The notes beneath the pieces are model-generated. The model made no database searches, was not told where the DNA came from, and was given only the letters and a program-made list of their open reading frames with translations. This document shows, one piece after another, positions 1 to 8,539 of a DNA stretch of 43,720 bases (within the stretch, counting starts at the first letter, position 1; the number at the start of each line of letters is the position of its first letter). The stretch covers positions 1 through 43,720 of the forward strand of contig NZ_JAESIY010000020.1 of the NCBI RefSeq assembly GCF_016757215.1, in the 5' to 3' direction. The stretch comes from Fulvivirga sediminis (GTDB lineage Bacteria; Bacteroidota; Bacteroidia; Cytophagales; Cyclobacteriaceae). A program made the position numbers and the translations under genes.

Positions 1-1
1 A

Positions 2-115
2 TTAGGTATCCCCACGATTAGAGATCGGGTAGTTCAAATGGCCGTGAAAATGGCAATAGAATCATCTAGCGCGCGTAGCGAAGCAATACGCGTGCTCACT
101 CAACCTGTTCAATAA
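2..115 (+). pseudogene. Group II intron-type reverse transcriptase, C-terminal-side fragment
   Basis: The window opens inside a reading frame that gives LGIPTIRDRVVQMAVKMAIE. This matches the strongly conserved segment of group II intron (retron/maturase-like) reverse transcriptases, normally of the form PLGIPTIRDRVVQMAVK...EP. The match runs to about base 64 and then passes without a stop into a REP palindrome. The frame ends at 113-115, so the downstream catalytic YADD region and the maturase domain are absent. It is therefore a truncated remnant, at least on the right side; the left part lies outside the window. The identification rests on about 20 residues, but that segment is highly diagnostic. 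Whether it came from a mobile group II intron or another RT class (for example a diversity-generating element) cannot be told here. Confidence 0.7.
66..96 (+). repeat. REP palindrome, copy 1
   Basis: An imperfect palindrome: CGCGTA, a 9-base loop, then TACGCG. The stem extends outward by G-C pairs and a G-T wobble, and the unit starts with CTAGC. The same unit recurs at 721-749 (inverted), 818-849 and 2486-2512. It is GC-rich in an AT-rich setting and borders a RAYT transposase remnant, which is the classical arrangement for REP elements mobilised by such enzymes. Confidence 0.8.
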
Positions 116-141
116 CCACTTTCCCTTACTGCTAATTAAAA

Positions 142-196
142 TTATTATATTTATCTACTGAAGATTAAGACATGCTGAGAAATACAAATTCAGAAA
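142..196 (+). repeat. Direct repeat, copy 1 (RAYT leader and start)
   Basis: A stretch of about 55 bases containing the RAYT upstream region and its first codons. It is repeated at 757-812. The only clear difference within the repeat is one base missing after the ATG in this copy, which shifts the frame of this transposase at its second codon. Confidence 0.85.
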
Positions 197-720
197 CCCA
201 GAAGGATTATATTTTGTGACCAGCACCGTTGTTTTCTGGATAGATCTATTCACCAGAAATGCATATAAGACATGTTTTAATTACTTTCCTAAAGTATTAT
301 CAGCAAAAACGAGGATTAATTATTCATGCCTGGTGCCTTATGCCAAGTCACCTTCACATGGTAATCAGTAGTAGAAATGGGGAATCTTTAAGTGCTATTA
401 TGAGAGATTTTAAAAAGCATTGCAACAAAAAGCTTATAGAAGAAATTAAATTGATCCAATGAAAGCAGAAGTGAATGGCTACTAAGAGCATCTGAAAAGC
501 AGGAAGATCATTAAAAAGAATTACAGATAATAAATTATGGAAAGATGGAAACCATCTTGTAGAATTGTATAGCACGGAACTGGTAGAACAACGTGTTGAT
601 TATATTCATAATAATCCAGTAGAGTCAGAGATAGTAGATGAGGTAGAAAATTATTGGTACAGTTCCGCACGGGATTATGCTGGAAGAAAGGGATTGATAG
701 ATGTTGAATTAGTGCGGTAG
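172..720 (+). pseudogene. REP-associated tyrosine transposase (RAYT, Y1/IS200-like), frameshifted
   Basis: Pieces of one RAYT can be read in changing frames. Frame 3 from about 177 gives EKYKFRNPEGLYFVTS and a WIDLFTRNAYK segment. Frame 1 to 462 gives AWCLMPSHLHMVIS, with the HxH metal-binding motif of HUH nucleases, and then MRDFKKHCNKKL. Frame 2 after 461 gives ESRSEWLLRASEK. Frame 1 to the stop at 718-720 gives LWKDGNHLVEL, then YIHNNPVES and YWYSSARDYAG. The family is a single-stranded DNA transposase of about 180 residues that acts on REP hairpins. At least three frameshifts, plus the lost base at codon 2, make this copy dead. The residue where related proteins often carry tyrosine or phenylalanine (FKKY/F) is histidine here; I cannot be sure it is the catalytic position. 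Inverted REPs bound it on both sides. Confidence 0.85.
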
Positions 721-749
721 TCACGCGTATTGCTTCGCTACGCGCGCCA
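721..749 (-). repeat. REP palindrome, copy 2 (inverted)
   Basis: It is the reverse complement of the unit at 66-96 and begins directly after the RAYT stop codon. With copy 1 it forms an inverted pair around the transposase, so 66-749 looks like one transposon-like unit. Stem CGCGTA/TACGCG with the same loop. Confidence 0.8.
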
Positions 750-756
750 GAAAGAG

Positions 757-816
757 TTATTATATTTATCTACTGAAGATTAAGACATGTCTGAGAAATA
801 CAAATTCAGAAAGCCA
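757..816 (+). pseudogene. Stub of a second RAYT copy (leader plus about 8 codons)
   Basis: Positions 757-812 repeat 142-196 almost exactly. Here the ATG at 787 is followed by an unbroken frame, MSEKYKFRKP, which is the usual N-terminus of this family. The copy ends where the third REP palindrome begins (818), so the gene body has been deleted or replaced. It documents either a tandem RAYT insertion or a duplication followed by deletion. Confidence 0.75.
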
Positions 817-817
817 T

Positions 818-849
818 CTAGTGCGCGTAGCGACAGCAATACGCGTGCT
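818..849 (+). repeat. REP palindrome, copy 3
   Basis: Same unit as copy 1, with one extra base in the loop (GCGACAGCAA instead of GCGAAGCAA) and one change near the 5' end. It lies 42 bases before the next gene and directly truncates the second RAYT copy. Confidence 0.75.
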
Positions 850-891
850 ACCTAACTAGGTTACACAAAAAGTTATCACTCTAATCAATAA

Positions 892-1791
892 ATGAAAATA
901 ACACTACTCACATTATTCATAGCCTGTCTCAGCATCTTCACAGCAAGAAGCCAGAATATAGACACTTACTTTCAATCCGTAAGAACGGGTTCTTACCCAC
1001 AAATACCTTCAGCGTTTTTCTCTGGAGATATGACTTTAATGAATCAGCTTACACCGTATTACAAAGATTCAATAGATGATGTGAGAGGTAAGGCCTATTA
1101 TATCGCTTATAGATCAGCCACTAATACTGATAATCAAAAGATCAAAAAAGCAGCTATAGGAGCACTCATCGAAGGTGTTAAAGATAAAGATTCAGGTCTT
1201 TCAGGAGATAACATAGAATTTCTCACTGAGTTTGATAAAGACTTGTTTTCAGCCAAAGATCAGCAAGAGCTTTTGTCTGTCTTGAGTACTATAAAATACC
1301 ACAAGCCAGAGCTCATTAAGTTAATCGGCTATGTGAATATTTCGGAAGCCGAGAATACTTTAAAAAGCTATGCAGCATCCTCTAATCGCAGGTTACAATG
1401 GTCCGGCTTGCTAGCCTTATCGCGCATGGGAGATGAGGCTTCAGCTCAAAAGATTATCAGCATCCTTGAAAACCTCCCGGTCAATGATAACCTGGTCTAT
1501 GAACTAGTGCCAGACCTAGTCTACACCCGCAACAAAGCTGCCTTTGATTATCTCTTCACCATCATCAACAGCAATGAAAACAACTGCACCTCCCCAGACC
1601 CAGATAACGAAGTCGCCATCCTTTGTGGCTACAGAGTAATGGAATACCTTGCCCCACACCTCACCGCCCAGCCCCTCCCAACAGAAGACGGAGAACTAGC
1701 AGTAGATAATTACGAGCAAGCCTTACAAGAGCTACGGGCTTGGCATGCCAATCATCAGTCTGATTATGGTATATTGGAGGAAGGATATTAG
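892..1791 (+). CDS. Secreted HEAT-like repeat protein of unknown function
   Basis: A 299-residue protein with an N-terminal signal peptide (MKITLLTLFIACLSIFTARS, cleavage likely after ARS), so it should be periplasmic or exported. The middle contains helical segments such as LQWSGLLALSRMGDEASAQK that resemble a HEAT repeat, and the spacing of leucines and alanines through residues 90-220 fits an alpha-solenoid. No catalytic motif or lipobox is visible. The ATG at 892 follows REP copy 3 closely, so its promoter region may have been reshaped by the mobile element. It is a lone gene. HEAT-type proteins usually bind other proteins; no partner is suggested here. Confidence 0.6.
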   Translation: MKITLLTLFIACLSIFTARSQNIDTYFQSVRTGSYPQIPSAFFSGDMTLMNQLTPYYKDSIDDVRGKAYYIAYRSATNTDNQKIKKAAIGALIEGVKDKDSGLSGDNIEFLTEFDKDLFSAKDQQELLSVLSTIKYHKPELIKLIGYVNISEAENTLKSYAASSNRRLQWSGLLALSRMGDEASAQKIISILENLPVNDNLVYELVPDLVYTRNKAAFDYLFTIINSNENNCTSPDPDNEVAILCGYRVMEYLAPHLTAQPLPTEDGELAVDNYEQALQELRAWHANHQSDYGILEEGY

Positions 1792-1946
1792 ATTGCTTTT
1801 GAGATAAGAAGCCGATTAGCCGTGTCAGAGACATTCATTATCATGAATAAATACTTAGGCACACTTTGGTAAGACTAAGGATAGCGGGGTGTATAAAAAC
1901 TCCCATATTCCAAAATGGACAAAAGATTAACTAACTGAGTATAAAG

Positions 1947-2465
1947 ATGTCAATTAAACCTTTAGACGGTATTGAAGGAGTAAGGCCTGGTGCCTACTTA
2001 TATAATTACAGAGATAAGATAACTTCTATTTTTTTTTCAAAGAAGATAAATATCACAAAAGGAGATTATCTAGATACTGCTTTGTTGACATTAGATTCTA
2101 TGAGGATAGTATTTGATATTTATACTAGCAGGATAACCCGAGTTTCTATATGTAACGGTGATTCAAATAAAATTGAAGGGACTAATATAAGTATTGGTAT
2201 TAAGGTTTCAGAATTACTTACCTATCATAAATCAGATTGGGATAGTGACGAATATTGTTTGTGGAATGTGAATTTTCCAGGTATGTTTTTTAAGTTTTTG
2301 TCAGGCAATCAGGCCTTTCTAATGGAAAAAATAGATAGTTACGCAGACTGTGCACTAAGTGAGATAGGCATGATAGCTCCTGATGAGAATGGTGATTTTG
2401 ATATTTACGGGATTGAATGGTATGAAAAAAAAGAAAGAATCAGGTCTTCTTGGGAGAATATATAG
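1947..2465 (+). CDS. Hypothetical cytoplasmic protein
   Basis: A 172-residue protein with no signal peptide, membrane segment or motif I recognise. It is rich in aromatic and acidic residues (DWDSDEYCLWNV, YGIEWYEKKERIR) and looks like a small alpha/beta or beta-rich soluble fold. The ATG at 1947 is preceded by AT-rich DNA with no clear ribosome site. It lies alone between a HEAT-like gene and a REP. Size, acidity and isolation are compatible with an orphan immunity-type protein of a contact-dependent toxin system, but nothing in the sequence proves that. Confidence 0.6.
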   Translation: MSIKPLDGIEGVRPGAYLYNYRDKITSIFFSKKINITKGDYLDTALLTLDSMRIVFDIYTSRITRVSICNGDSNKIEGTNISIGIKVSELLTYHKSDWDSDEYCLWNVNFPGMFFKFLSGNQAFLMEKIDSYADCALSEIGMIAPDENGDFDIYGIEWYEKKERIRSSWENI

Positions 2466-2485
2466 GGTAGTACTATCTCTTCCAC

Positions 2486-2512
2486 CTAGCGCACGTAGCG
2501 AAGCAATGCGCC
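2486..2512 (+). repeat. REP palindrome, copy 4 (diverged)
   Basis: It shares CTAGCGCACGTAGCGAAGCA with the REPs near the transposase but has diverged at the right end. Its hairpin is now GCGCA/TGCGC. It sits between two convergent genes, about 1.6 kb from the RAYT remnant, so the family has spread locally. Confidence 0.7.
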
Positions 2513-2573
2513 ATACCATCCCTCATAATGTGTCTTAATACCTAGAGACGCACCCTGGTGTTGATTTAAAGGC

Positions 2574-2605
2574 AGGAGCCGACCCTTCATTGCGGCTCCT
2601 TTTAT
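2574..2605. terminator. Intrinsic terminator between convergent genes
   Basis: Stem AGGAGCCG (2574-2581) pairs with CGGCTCCT (2593-2600) and is followed on the plus strand by TTTTA. It would end transcription from 1947-2465 and could also serve the GH12 gene on the minus strand. Confidence 0.65.
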
Positions 2606-2607
2606 AT

Positions 2608-4038
2608 TTAATTGACCAGCAATTTCTTTACTGATCGATGGTGGTCTGTGCTAATAGAAATGAGGTATAGTCCGCTTTTTAAAGGACTGGTAAGCATTAC
2701 CTCCTTAGCCATGGATGCGCTTTTATTGGAAACCACTCTGCCTTGTACATCTATTATTTCTATATCTATCTGATCTTTAAAATCTCCTAAATGCACGGTC
2801 AATGCCTGACCGCCGTTCACTGGGTTAGGGAATAGTGCCGCTTCATTGACACGAGATCCTACCATCTCGCTGGCTAATCTGGCAGAGGAAGAGGTGCTGC
2901 TTACAAGCCACTGCTGGTTAGGGTGGGTGCTGTTGCTCCATTGTCCTACAACAGAGCCATTAGCCGTAAGACCCAAGCCATCTAGGTATAAACCGGTGGC
3001 CCTGTTTCTAAATTTACTGTAGGCACCTGATGTCTCCTGAGCCCACTGTTGATTATAAGATGAACTGTTGCTCCATTGGCCTGCATTGGAGCCATTAGAG
3101 GTTCTTTCCATGCCATCCAGATATAGACCAGAAGCCCGGTTTTTTAATTTTACATAACTGCCGCTGTTGATTACTTCCCATTCCTGGTTATAGCTGGAGC
3201 TGCCACTCCACTGATAGCTATCGGCCCCGTTAGAGGTTTCACCTAAACCATCAAGAAATAATCCTGTATTCCTGTTTTGTAATTTGATGTAGCTGGTACC
3301 TCCGCCGCCACCTTCAATATTGAGGCTATAACTATTAACTGTAAAATTAGTATTGGCAGCTGTAGTGATTTCAAAACCAAACTGTATCTCATGGATATTG
3401 GTGCTAATGCTGAAATAACCGTTATTAGCCAGCCATTGCGACACCTGAGTGAGATTAACAGTGCCGGAATTAGTATTGCTGGTTCTTAAGAATGAAAATA
3501 CTATGGCGCTACCGTTGGTGCCCTTGTAGAGATTCCATGTATGGCCGCCTACGTTAATGTTGGTCGCTACGGGGCAGGCGGTACTGGGGTAGCCGTTACA
3601 GCCATAGTTATAAGAAATAGGGCCCATGGCTCCATTCCAGTTTACCCAGAGCATCACCTCATAAGCATAATTGTTATACCAGAGATCAAAAGCACTGTTA
3701 TAAGAGCCGGAGGCTGGCCTTGATACATTAAAAGATGCAGTAATCGCTGGCATTGATCCTACGGCATAGTTCACATCATAATCTACATTGGGGTAAGCTT
3801 TAATGCCCCCGGTGTTGGGATGATTGGCTGTGACTCCCCAATTAGAAGGGCTGTAAGCCCAAATACATTGTGAGCCCGCACCACTGCCCCAAATATTGTT
3901 GTAAATGGTGTATCCGTTGGTTTGCCAGTAGCCCCATTGGTCACAGGTGGAATAGTTTTGTGATTGGGCAGTTAGTGAGGTCATTAGCCAGCATAGAATA
4001 GCTAAGCCAAAAACACGAATTGAGGTTAGTGTTTTCAT
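2608..4038 (-). CDS. Secreted GH12 family beta-glucanase with ricin-like domain and T9SS sorting domain
   Basis: A 476-residue protein, three-part after a signal peptide ending near SLTAQS. Residues about 28-245 carry GH12 hallmarks: CDQWGYWQTNGYTIYNNIWG near the start, the YEVMLWVNW motif with the probable nucleophile E127, and the IQFGFEIT motif with the probable acid/base E223. GH12 enzymes hydrolyse beta-1,4- or mixed-linkage glucans and xyloglucan. Residues about 250-385 are three repeats of a ricin-type beta-trefoil with LDGLG/LDGME and NQxW motifs, probably carbohydrate-binding. The last 75 residues (FPNP..., ending VKKLLVN) are a type A T9SS sorting domain, so the enzyme should be exported and anchored or released outside the cell. 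A GH3 beta-glucosidase lies 770 bases away and could process its products. The family call is from recognisable motifs; xyloglucan versus beta-glucan specificity is open. Confidence 0.85.
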   Translation of the reverse strand: MKTLTSIRVFGLAILCWLMTSLTAQSQNYSTCDQWGYWQTNGYTIYNNIWGSGAGSQCIWAYSPSNWGVTANHPNTGGIKAYPNVDYDVNYAVGSMPAITASFNVSRPASGSYNSAFDLWYNNYAYEVMLWVNWNGAMGPISYNYGCNGYPSTACPVATNINVGGHTWNLYKGTNGSAIVFSFLRTSNTNSGTVNLTQVSQWLANNGYFSISTNIHEIQFGFEITTAANTNFTVNSYSLNIEGGGGGTSYIKLQNRNTGLFLDGLGETSNGADSYQWSGSSSYNQEWEVINSGSYVKLKNRASGLYLDGMERTSNGSNAGQWSNSSSYNQQWAQETSGAYSKFRNRATGLYLDGLGLTANGSVVGQWSNSTHPNQQWLVSSTSSSARLASEMVGSRVNEAALFPNPVNGGQALTVHLGDFKDQIDIEIIDVQGRVVSNKSASMAKEVMLTSPLKSGLYLISISTDHHRSVKKLLVN

Positions 4039-4495
4039 AAGTAGTAGGTTTAGGTCTAAAATATGAGTAGAACAGGAGAGTTTGTCCTACTATCAAGATA
4101 ATAAAATAATTCCTTAAATGTTATTCTTACACTTAATATTTGTGGATGATTTCTGATCCGTCTGGCGCATGGTTCGAACCTGGAAAGTCTCCGTTTCCTC
4201 TATGCTAGGCATGAAGGTGAGATTACCTCACCTCTTTATCAAGGGTTGAATAGCTCTTTCTATCGGACTTAAAAACTCTCAAACGACACGTATCCACAAT
4301 GCTGTAGCAAAACTTAGAAAATGCCATTCTTGCACGCTATCAAATTTTTGATTTTTAACATTTTCTAAAATTTGAAATAATGATTAATTGGTTATGCTTT
4401 AAAAACATAAGCATTATTCTGAGGGAGGTTTTTTTAGGTGTAAAACGGAAGCGTTGCCGCTGCCCTACATTTTGCACGTATTAATAACCAAAATT
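4039..4495. other. Intergenic region, no gene seen
   Basis: About 450 bases upstream of the GH12 gene. It contains a perfect 10-base palindrome GGTTCGAACC at 4171-4180, a hairpin AGGTGAG/CTCACCT at 4215-4233, and AT-rich DNA that could hold the GH12 promoter. No coding signal or known RNA was recognised. Confidence 0.5.
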
Positions 4496-4765
4496 ATGGA
4501 GTATGCTTTCTTGCAATTTGCCATTCCTCTTCCTAGGATAAAGAGTAGGCTCAAAGTTCTTTCTGAATACAAACAAGATCTTGGAAAGTATCTCTCTTTG
4601 TATTTTGAGGCTAAGGGTGTCTTTGATAAAATTCAAATAAGCAATAATATTATATTGTTAATTATTGACGATTATAAACAACGAGATATATGGGAAATGG
4701 AGACTGAAAAAGAATCTATAAAGACAGATTTTGAGGAGTTGGAAAAACCATTTATAATTCATTAA
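4496..4765 (+). CDS. Small hypothetical protein
   Basis: An 89-residue frame from the ATG at 4496; the frame stays open upstream to a TTG at 4454, but that start is less likely. Composition is mixed hydrophobic/charged with an acidic C-terminus (EMETEKESIKTDFEELEK). There is no signal peptide and no motif I know. It ends 44 bases before the GH3 gene on the same strand. It could be a real small gene or the 3' end of a decayed one. Confidence 0.35.
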   Translation: MEYAFLQFAIPLPRIKSRLKVLSEYKQDLGKYLSLYFEAKGVFDKIQISNNIILLIIDDYKQRDIWEMETEKESIKTDFEELEKPFIIH

Positions 4766-4809
4766 AATTAAATCCTTAAATTTAGCTTTTTAGTATTTGG
4801 ATAAACTTT

Positions 4810-7074
4810 ATGTTACGTATAAAAATCAACCTATTAACTGCTTTTTGTTGCATTTTCATTATTATTTTTAGTCAATCAGCCTATGCGCAGCAGCTCAATG
4901 ACCCGGTTATAGAGAAAAAGGTTAATGAACTACTCTCAAAGATGTCATTGGAAGATAAGATTGGGCAAACGGCTTTGAGAGGTACCTCATCTCGAAGTAA
5001 GGGTCTATCAGATGAACTGAAAGATGCCGTAAGAAGAGGGCAGGTGGGAGCTTTACTAAACGTAATGAACACCGAACATGTAAAAGAATTACAAGATATT
5101 GCCGTAAATGAAAGCCCAAATAAAATCCCTTTAATATTTGCCAGGGATATCATACATGGATTTAAAACGATCTTTCCGATCCCGCTGGGTCAGGCAGCCA
5201 CCTGGGATAGTGTTTTAGTAGCAGAAGGTTCGAGAATAGCGGCCAAAGAGGCGACTGCTAAGGGAATTCGGTGGACCTTCGCTCCGATGGTAGACATTGC
5301 CAGGGATCCACGCTGGGGAAGGATCGCTGAATCTCCGGGAGAAGATCCTTACCTGGCTTCTGTGCTATCCCGTGCTTATATAAGAGGTTTTCAGGGTAAT
5401 GACCTTGCCAGCCCTACTTCCATGTTAGCATGTGCGAAACACTTTGCTGCTTATGGTGCTGCAGAAGGCGGCCGTGACTATAATACAGCAATAGTTAGTG
5501 ATGATCTGCTTTATAATATTTACTTAAAACCTTTTAAAGCGGCACTCGATGCTGATGTGGGAACCTTTATGAGCTCTTTTAATGATCTCAACGGCATACC
5601 TGCTACTGGTAATAAATTTTTATTGCAAGAGGTGCTTAGAAATCAATGGGGATTTAAAGGCTTTGTAGTGAGCGACTGGAATTCGGTAACGGAAATGATC
5701 CCGCATGGGTATGCCAGGGATGAGAAAGAAGCAGCCTTAAAGGCAGCCTCTGCGGGTTTGGACATGGAAATGACCAGCCAGGCATACGAGAACCATTTAG
5801 CGGCACTGATCAGTTCAGGGGAGATCTCCATGCAGCAACTGGATGAGCTTGTTAGAAATATTCTGCGAATCAAGTTCAGGATGGGGCTTTTCGAAAATCC
5901 GGGTTTTACTGAGAAAGACCTCAATTATCATCCCGATCATTTGGAAGCCGCAAAGAAGGCGGCCATAGAAAGTATTGTCTTGCTGAAAAACCAAACCAAT
6001 ATTTTACCACTGAATTTCAATAAAAAGAAGGTGGTAGTTATTGGACCTTTAGCCGATGCCCCACATGAACAGCTGGGTACATGGACATTTGATGGAGAAA
6101 AAGAACATACGCAAACAGTGTGGGCGAAACTGAAATCTACCTATGACAAAGATCATATAAAATATACCCCGGGTTTGAAATACAGTCGTGATAAAAGTAA
6201 GGATGGCTTCACTTCAGCTATTGAAGCGGCTAAAGATTCTGATGCTATCTTATTTGTAGGTGGTGAAGAAGCAATCTTATCGGGTGAAGCTCATAGCCGT
6301 GCCAATTTAAACCTACCCGGTATACAGGAAGAGCTGATCCACGAGCTGGCTAAGACCGGCAAACCTATCATCCTCGTGGTTATGGCCGGAAGGCCGATCA
6401 CCGTTGGCAATATTATCAATGACATTGATGCGCTAGTAATGGCTTGGCATCCTGGCACGATGGGCGGCCCGGCACTGGTCGATGTGTTGAGTGGGATAAC
6501 CTCACCCTCTGGTCGGCTTCCAGTCACTTGGCCCAAGACTGCCGGACAAGCACCTATTTATTACAATCATACAAATACTGGAAGGCCAGCATCAAAGGAT
6601 AACTTCGTACACATGGATGATATTCCAGTAGGTGCGTGGCAAAGCTCACTAGGAAATAATTCTCATTATCTTGATGCTGGATATGCGCCTATGTATCCTT
6701 TTGGCTATGGATTGACTTACTCCAAATTTCAATATACCAATCTTAGCATGGATGCTGATACCTATTCTACAGATGATGAACTTAAGGTTACCTTCACCTT
6801 AACCAATACGGGAAAAACAGAAGCCACTGAAATAGTTCAATATTATGTGCAGGATAAGTTTGGAAGCACTGTTAGACCGATACGCGAGTTGGTAGGATTT
6901 GAAAGAGTTCATTTGAAGGCGGGAGAATCCAGAAATATTTCCTTTGAATTGCCAATATCAAAATTAGCCTTCTATAATGCTGAAAGCAAATGGGTAGTTG
7001 AGCCAGGTGAATTTAATTTATGGGTAGCACCCAATGCAGCTGAGGGGTTAGAAGCGAGCTTTGTTGTAAAATAA
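4810..7074 (+). CDS. bglX: GH3 beta-glucosidase/beta-xylosidase (BglX-like), periplasmic
   Basis: A 754-residue enzyme with a signal peptide (hydrophobic run to AYAQ), the usual length for BglX-type GH3. The N-terminal barrel has KHFAAYG with its conserved Lys-His and the nucleophile motif VVSDWNS (D289). The second domain carries GGEEAILSGEAHSR, where the glutamate of SGEAHSR is the likely acid/base. The C-terminal 110 residues form a fibronectin type III-like domain (GYGLTYSKFQY onward). It removes terminal beta-linked glucose, or xylose, from oligosaccharides in the periplasm. The GH12 gene next door suggests glucan oligomers as substrate, but the xylan locus 13 kb away would benefit too. 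None of the shared CAATCGATTG operators lies in front of it. Exact sugar specificity cannot be read here. Confidence 0.9.
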   Translation: MLRIKINLLTAFCCIFIIIFSQSAYAQQLNDPVIEKKVNELLSKMSLEDKIGQTALRGTSSRSKGLSDELKDAVRRGQVGALLNVMNTEHVKELQDIAVNESPNKIPLIFARDIIHGFKTIFPIPLGQAATWDSVLVAEGSRIAAKEATAKGIRWTFAPMVDIARDPRWGRIAESPGEDPYLASVLSRAYIRGFQGNDLASPTSMLACAKHFAAYGAAEGGRDYNTAIVSDDLLYNIYLKPFKAALDADVGTFMSSFNDLNGIPATGNKFLLQEVLRNQWGFKGFVVSDWNSVTEMIPHGYARDEKEAALKAASAGLDMEMTSQAYENHLAALISSGEISMQQLDELVRNILRIKFRMGLFENPGFTEKDLNYHPDHLEAAKKAAIESIVLLKNQTNILPLNFNKKKVVVIGPLADAPHEQLGTWTFDGEKEHTQTVWAKLKSTYDKDHIKYTPGLKYSRDKSKDGFTSAIEAAKDSDAILFVGGEEAILSGEAHSRANLNLPGIQEELIHELAKTGKPIILVVMAGRPITVGNIINDIDALVMAWHPGTMGGPALVDVLSGITSPSGRLPVTWPKTAGQAPIYYNHTNTGRPASKDNFVHMDDIPVGAWQSSLGNNSHYLDAGYAPMYPFGYGLTYSKFQYTNLSMDADTYSTDDELKVTFTLTNTGKTEATEIVQYYVQDKFGSTVRPIRELVGFERVHLKAGESRNISFELPISKLAFYNAESKWVVEPGEFNLWVAPNAAEGLEASFVVK

Positions 7075-7787
7075 TTGATCCTTCCAAATGTGAAGATTTA
7101 AGAGTTTTAAAAGCCTCGCCAAATGTTAATGGTGGCACTATGAGCTTTTATTAAAATGGTTAGATGGACTCAGGAAAATGTATGAGGGAATATTTATGCC
7201 TTTTGAGTAAATCTGTAGTGGAGGTGGTAGGTTACTTTTGAATGCTTTTAATAGGGCAGTCTTATGGAGCCTCTGTTTTGATAGAGAATATCTAGGTTTG
7301 TAATGAGTGGTTTGGCTGTTTTTTTGGATAGAAGCTTTCTTAAAATCATAATACAAAGTCCTTTTAGTACCGATATGCTGTCCCCTATAAATGAGGGACT
7401 TAGCTTTTTGAATATGGAGAGGTTAAGAGTAGGAGGAGTCAATAAATTCCTTAGGGATACTAGTGCGGGATTTTCTCTCTGCATATAAATAAGACTAACG
7501 TCACTTCCAATGGGGTAAGTATGCTATAGATACACTATTGAGAGGAAGGTGATTCTATCGGTATATCTACGTAAATTCAGATTCCAAGCCTACCGAGATA
7601 AATGACTTTAATGTTTGTCTGCTTTTAACAGTTTTTTATTTAGAAAACAATAAGAATTAACCGGAAAAGTCAAATAGTGAATTTTCGATCTGTCAATAAT
7701 TAGAAAATATTTAATAATATAATAATCCTATAAAATATGTCTTGAAGGGATAGAAATTTACTTTTGGTCATATCTATTTAAAAAACT
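7075..7787. other. Intergenic region, 713 bases, no convincing gene
   Basis: It contains short open frames on both strands without family resemblance. The last 170 bases are very AT-rich and should hold the promoter of the sigma-factor gene. TACTTTTG at 7759-7766 fits the Bacteroidota -7 element TAnnTTTG, 22 bases before the start codon, but no well-spaced -33 TTG partner is obvious. Confidence 0.45.
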
Positions 7788-8363
7788 GTGGCAAAAGTTA
7801 AGCTGTTAAATTACGATGATACTATACTCATTCACTTGCTCAGGCAGGGTAGTGAAAAGGCTTTCTCTGAACTCTTTGATAAATACTGGGAGTCTATGTT
7901 TGATTCTGCCTTTAAATTACTTAATAATAGGGAGTTAGCTCAAGATGCTGTTCAGGATGTGTACACTGATTTATGGAAAAAGCGTTATAATCTGAAGGTA
8001 GATAGTATTGCCGGCTATTTGCATCAGTCTATTAAATATAAAGCCTTAGATCAGATTAGGAAACATAAAATAATACTTTCTGACCTTGATTATGTAGACC
8101 ATTTTTTTGAAAGTGATTTTGCTGACGATAGTGTTATAGCCCAGGAGCTGGACACCGCTTTGAATGATTATATCAGTCAACTCCCAGACCAGTGCCAGCG
8201 GGTTTTTAAGATGAGCCGTTTTGAAAATTTGAGTAATAAAGAAATAGCTGAACAACTCAATATTTCGGTTCGCACCGTAGATAATCACATATCTAAAGCA
8301 TTAAAATTTTTACGCCCAAAGTTAGAAGCTTTGGTGGCGGTTATTGCCATTATCAATTTTTAG
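7788..8363 (+). CDS. ECF RNA polymerase sigma factor, FecI-like (sigma-70 family)
   Basis: A 191-residue protein starting at a GTG (7788); no ATG lies near enough to give a full region 2. Residues about 27-92 are sigma region 2 (FDKYWESMFDSAFKLL, QDAVQDVYTDLWKK), with KALDQIRKHK at its end. Residues about 130-180 are region 4 with the helix-turn-helix NKEIAEQLNISVRTVDNHIS. In FecI/FecR systems this sigma factor is held by a membrane anti-sigma factor and released when a TonB-dependent receptor with an STN domain binds ligand. Both partners follow directly on the same strand, so it very probably controls the genes from 9594 onward. A short hydrophobic tail (LVAVIAIINF) ends the protein. Confidence 0.9.
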   Translation: MAKVKLLNYDDTILIHLLRQGSEKAFSELFDKYWESMFDSAFKLLNNRELAQDAVQDVYTDLWKKRYNLKVDSIAGYLHQSIKYKALDQIRKHKIILSDLDYVDHFFESDFADDSVIAQELDTALNDYISQLPDQCQRVFKMSRFENLSNKEIAEQLNISVRTVDNHISKALKFLRPKLEALVAVIAIINF

Positions 8364-8539
8364 TGTCGGCATCTCTATGCCTATTTTAAGCCTTTTCATC
8401 TTATATTATTATAAAGATAAAATCATATTAAGGTTGATTTTTGTAACTCATATTATCAAAATATGACCTCAATATTAAATGTGATTTTTATTGATTATGC
8501 GAGTAGGTAGTGGCCTTCTTCTATACGACATGGTAGTAA

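Noticed and set aside
4165-4240. Possible tRNA because of a T-loop-like GGTTCGAACC
   Set aside because: No acceptor stem, anticodon arm or D arm can be folded around it; it is just a palindrome.
7138-7488. Overlapping 60-78 codon frames on both strands
   Set aside because: No signal peptide, motif or family resemblance, and poor start contexts; treated as chance or an unidentifiable relic.
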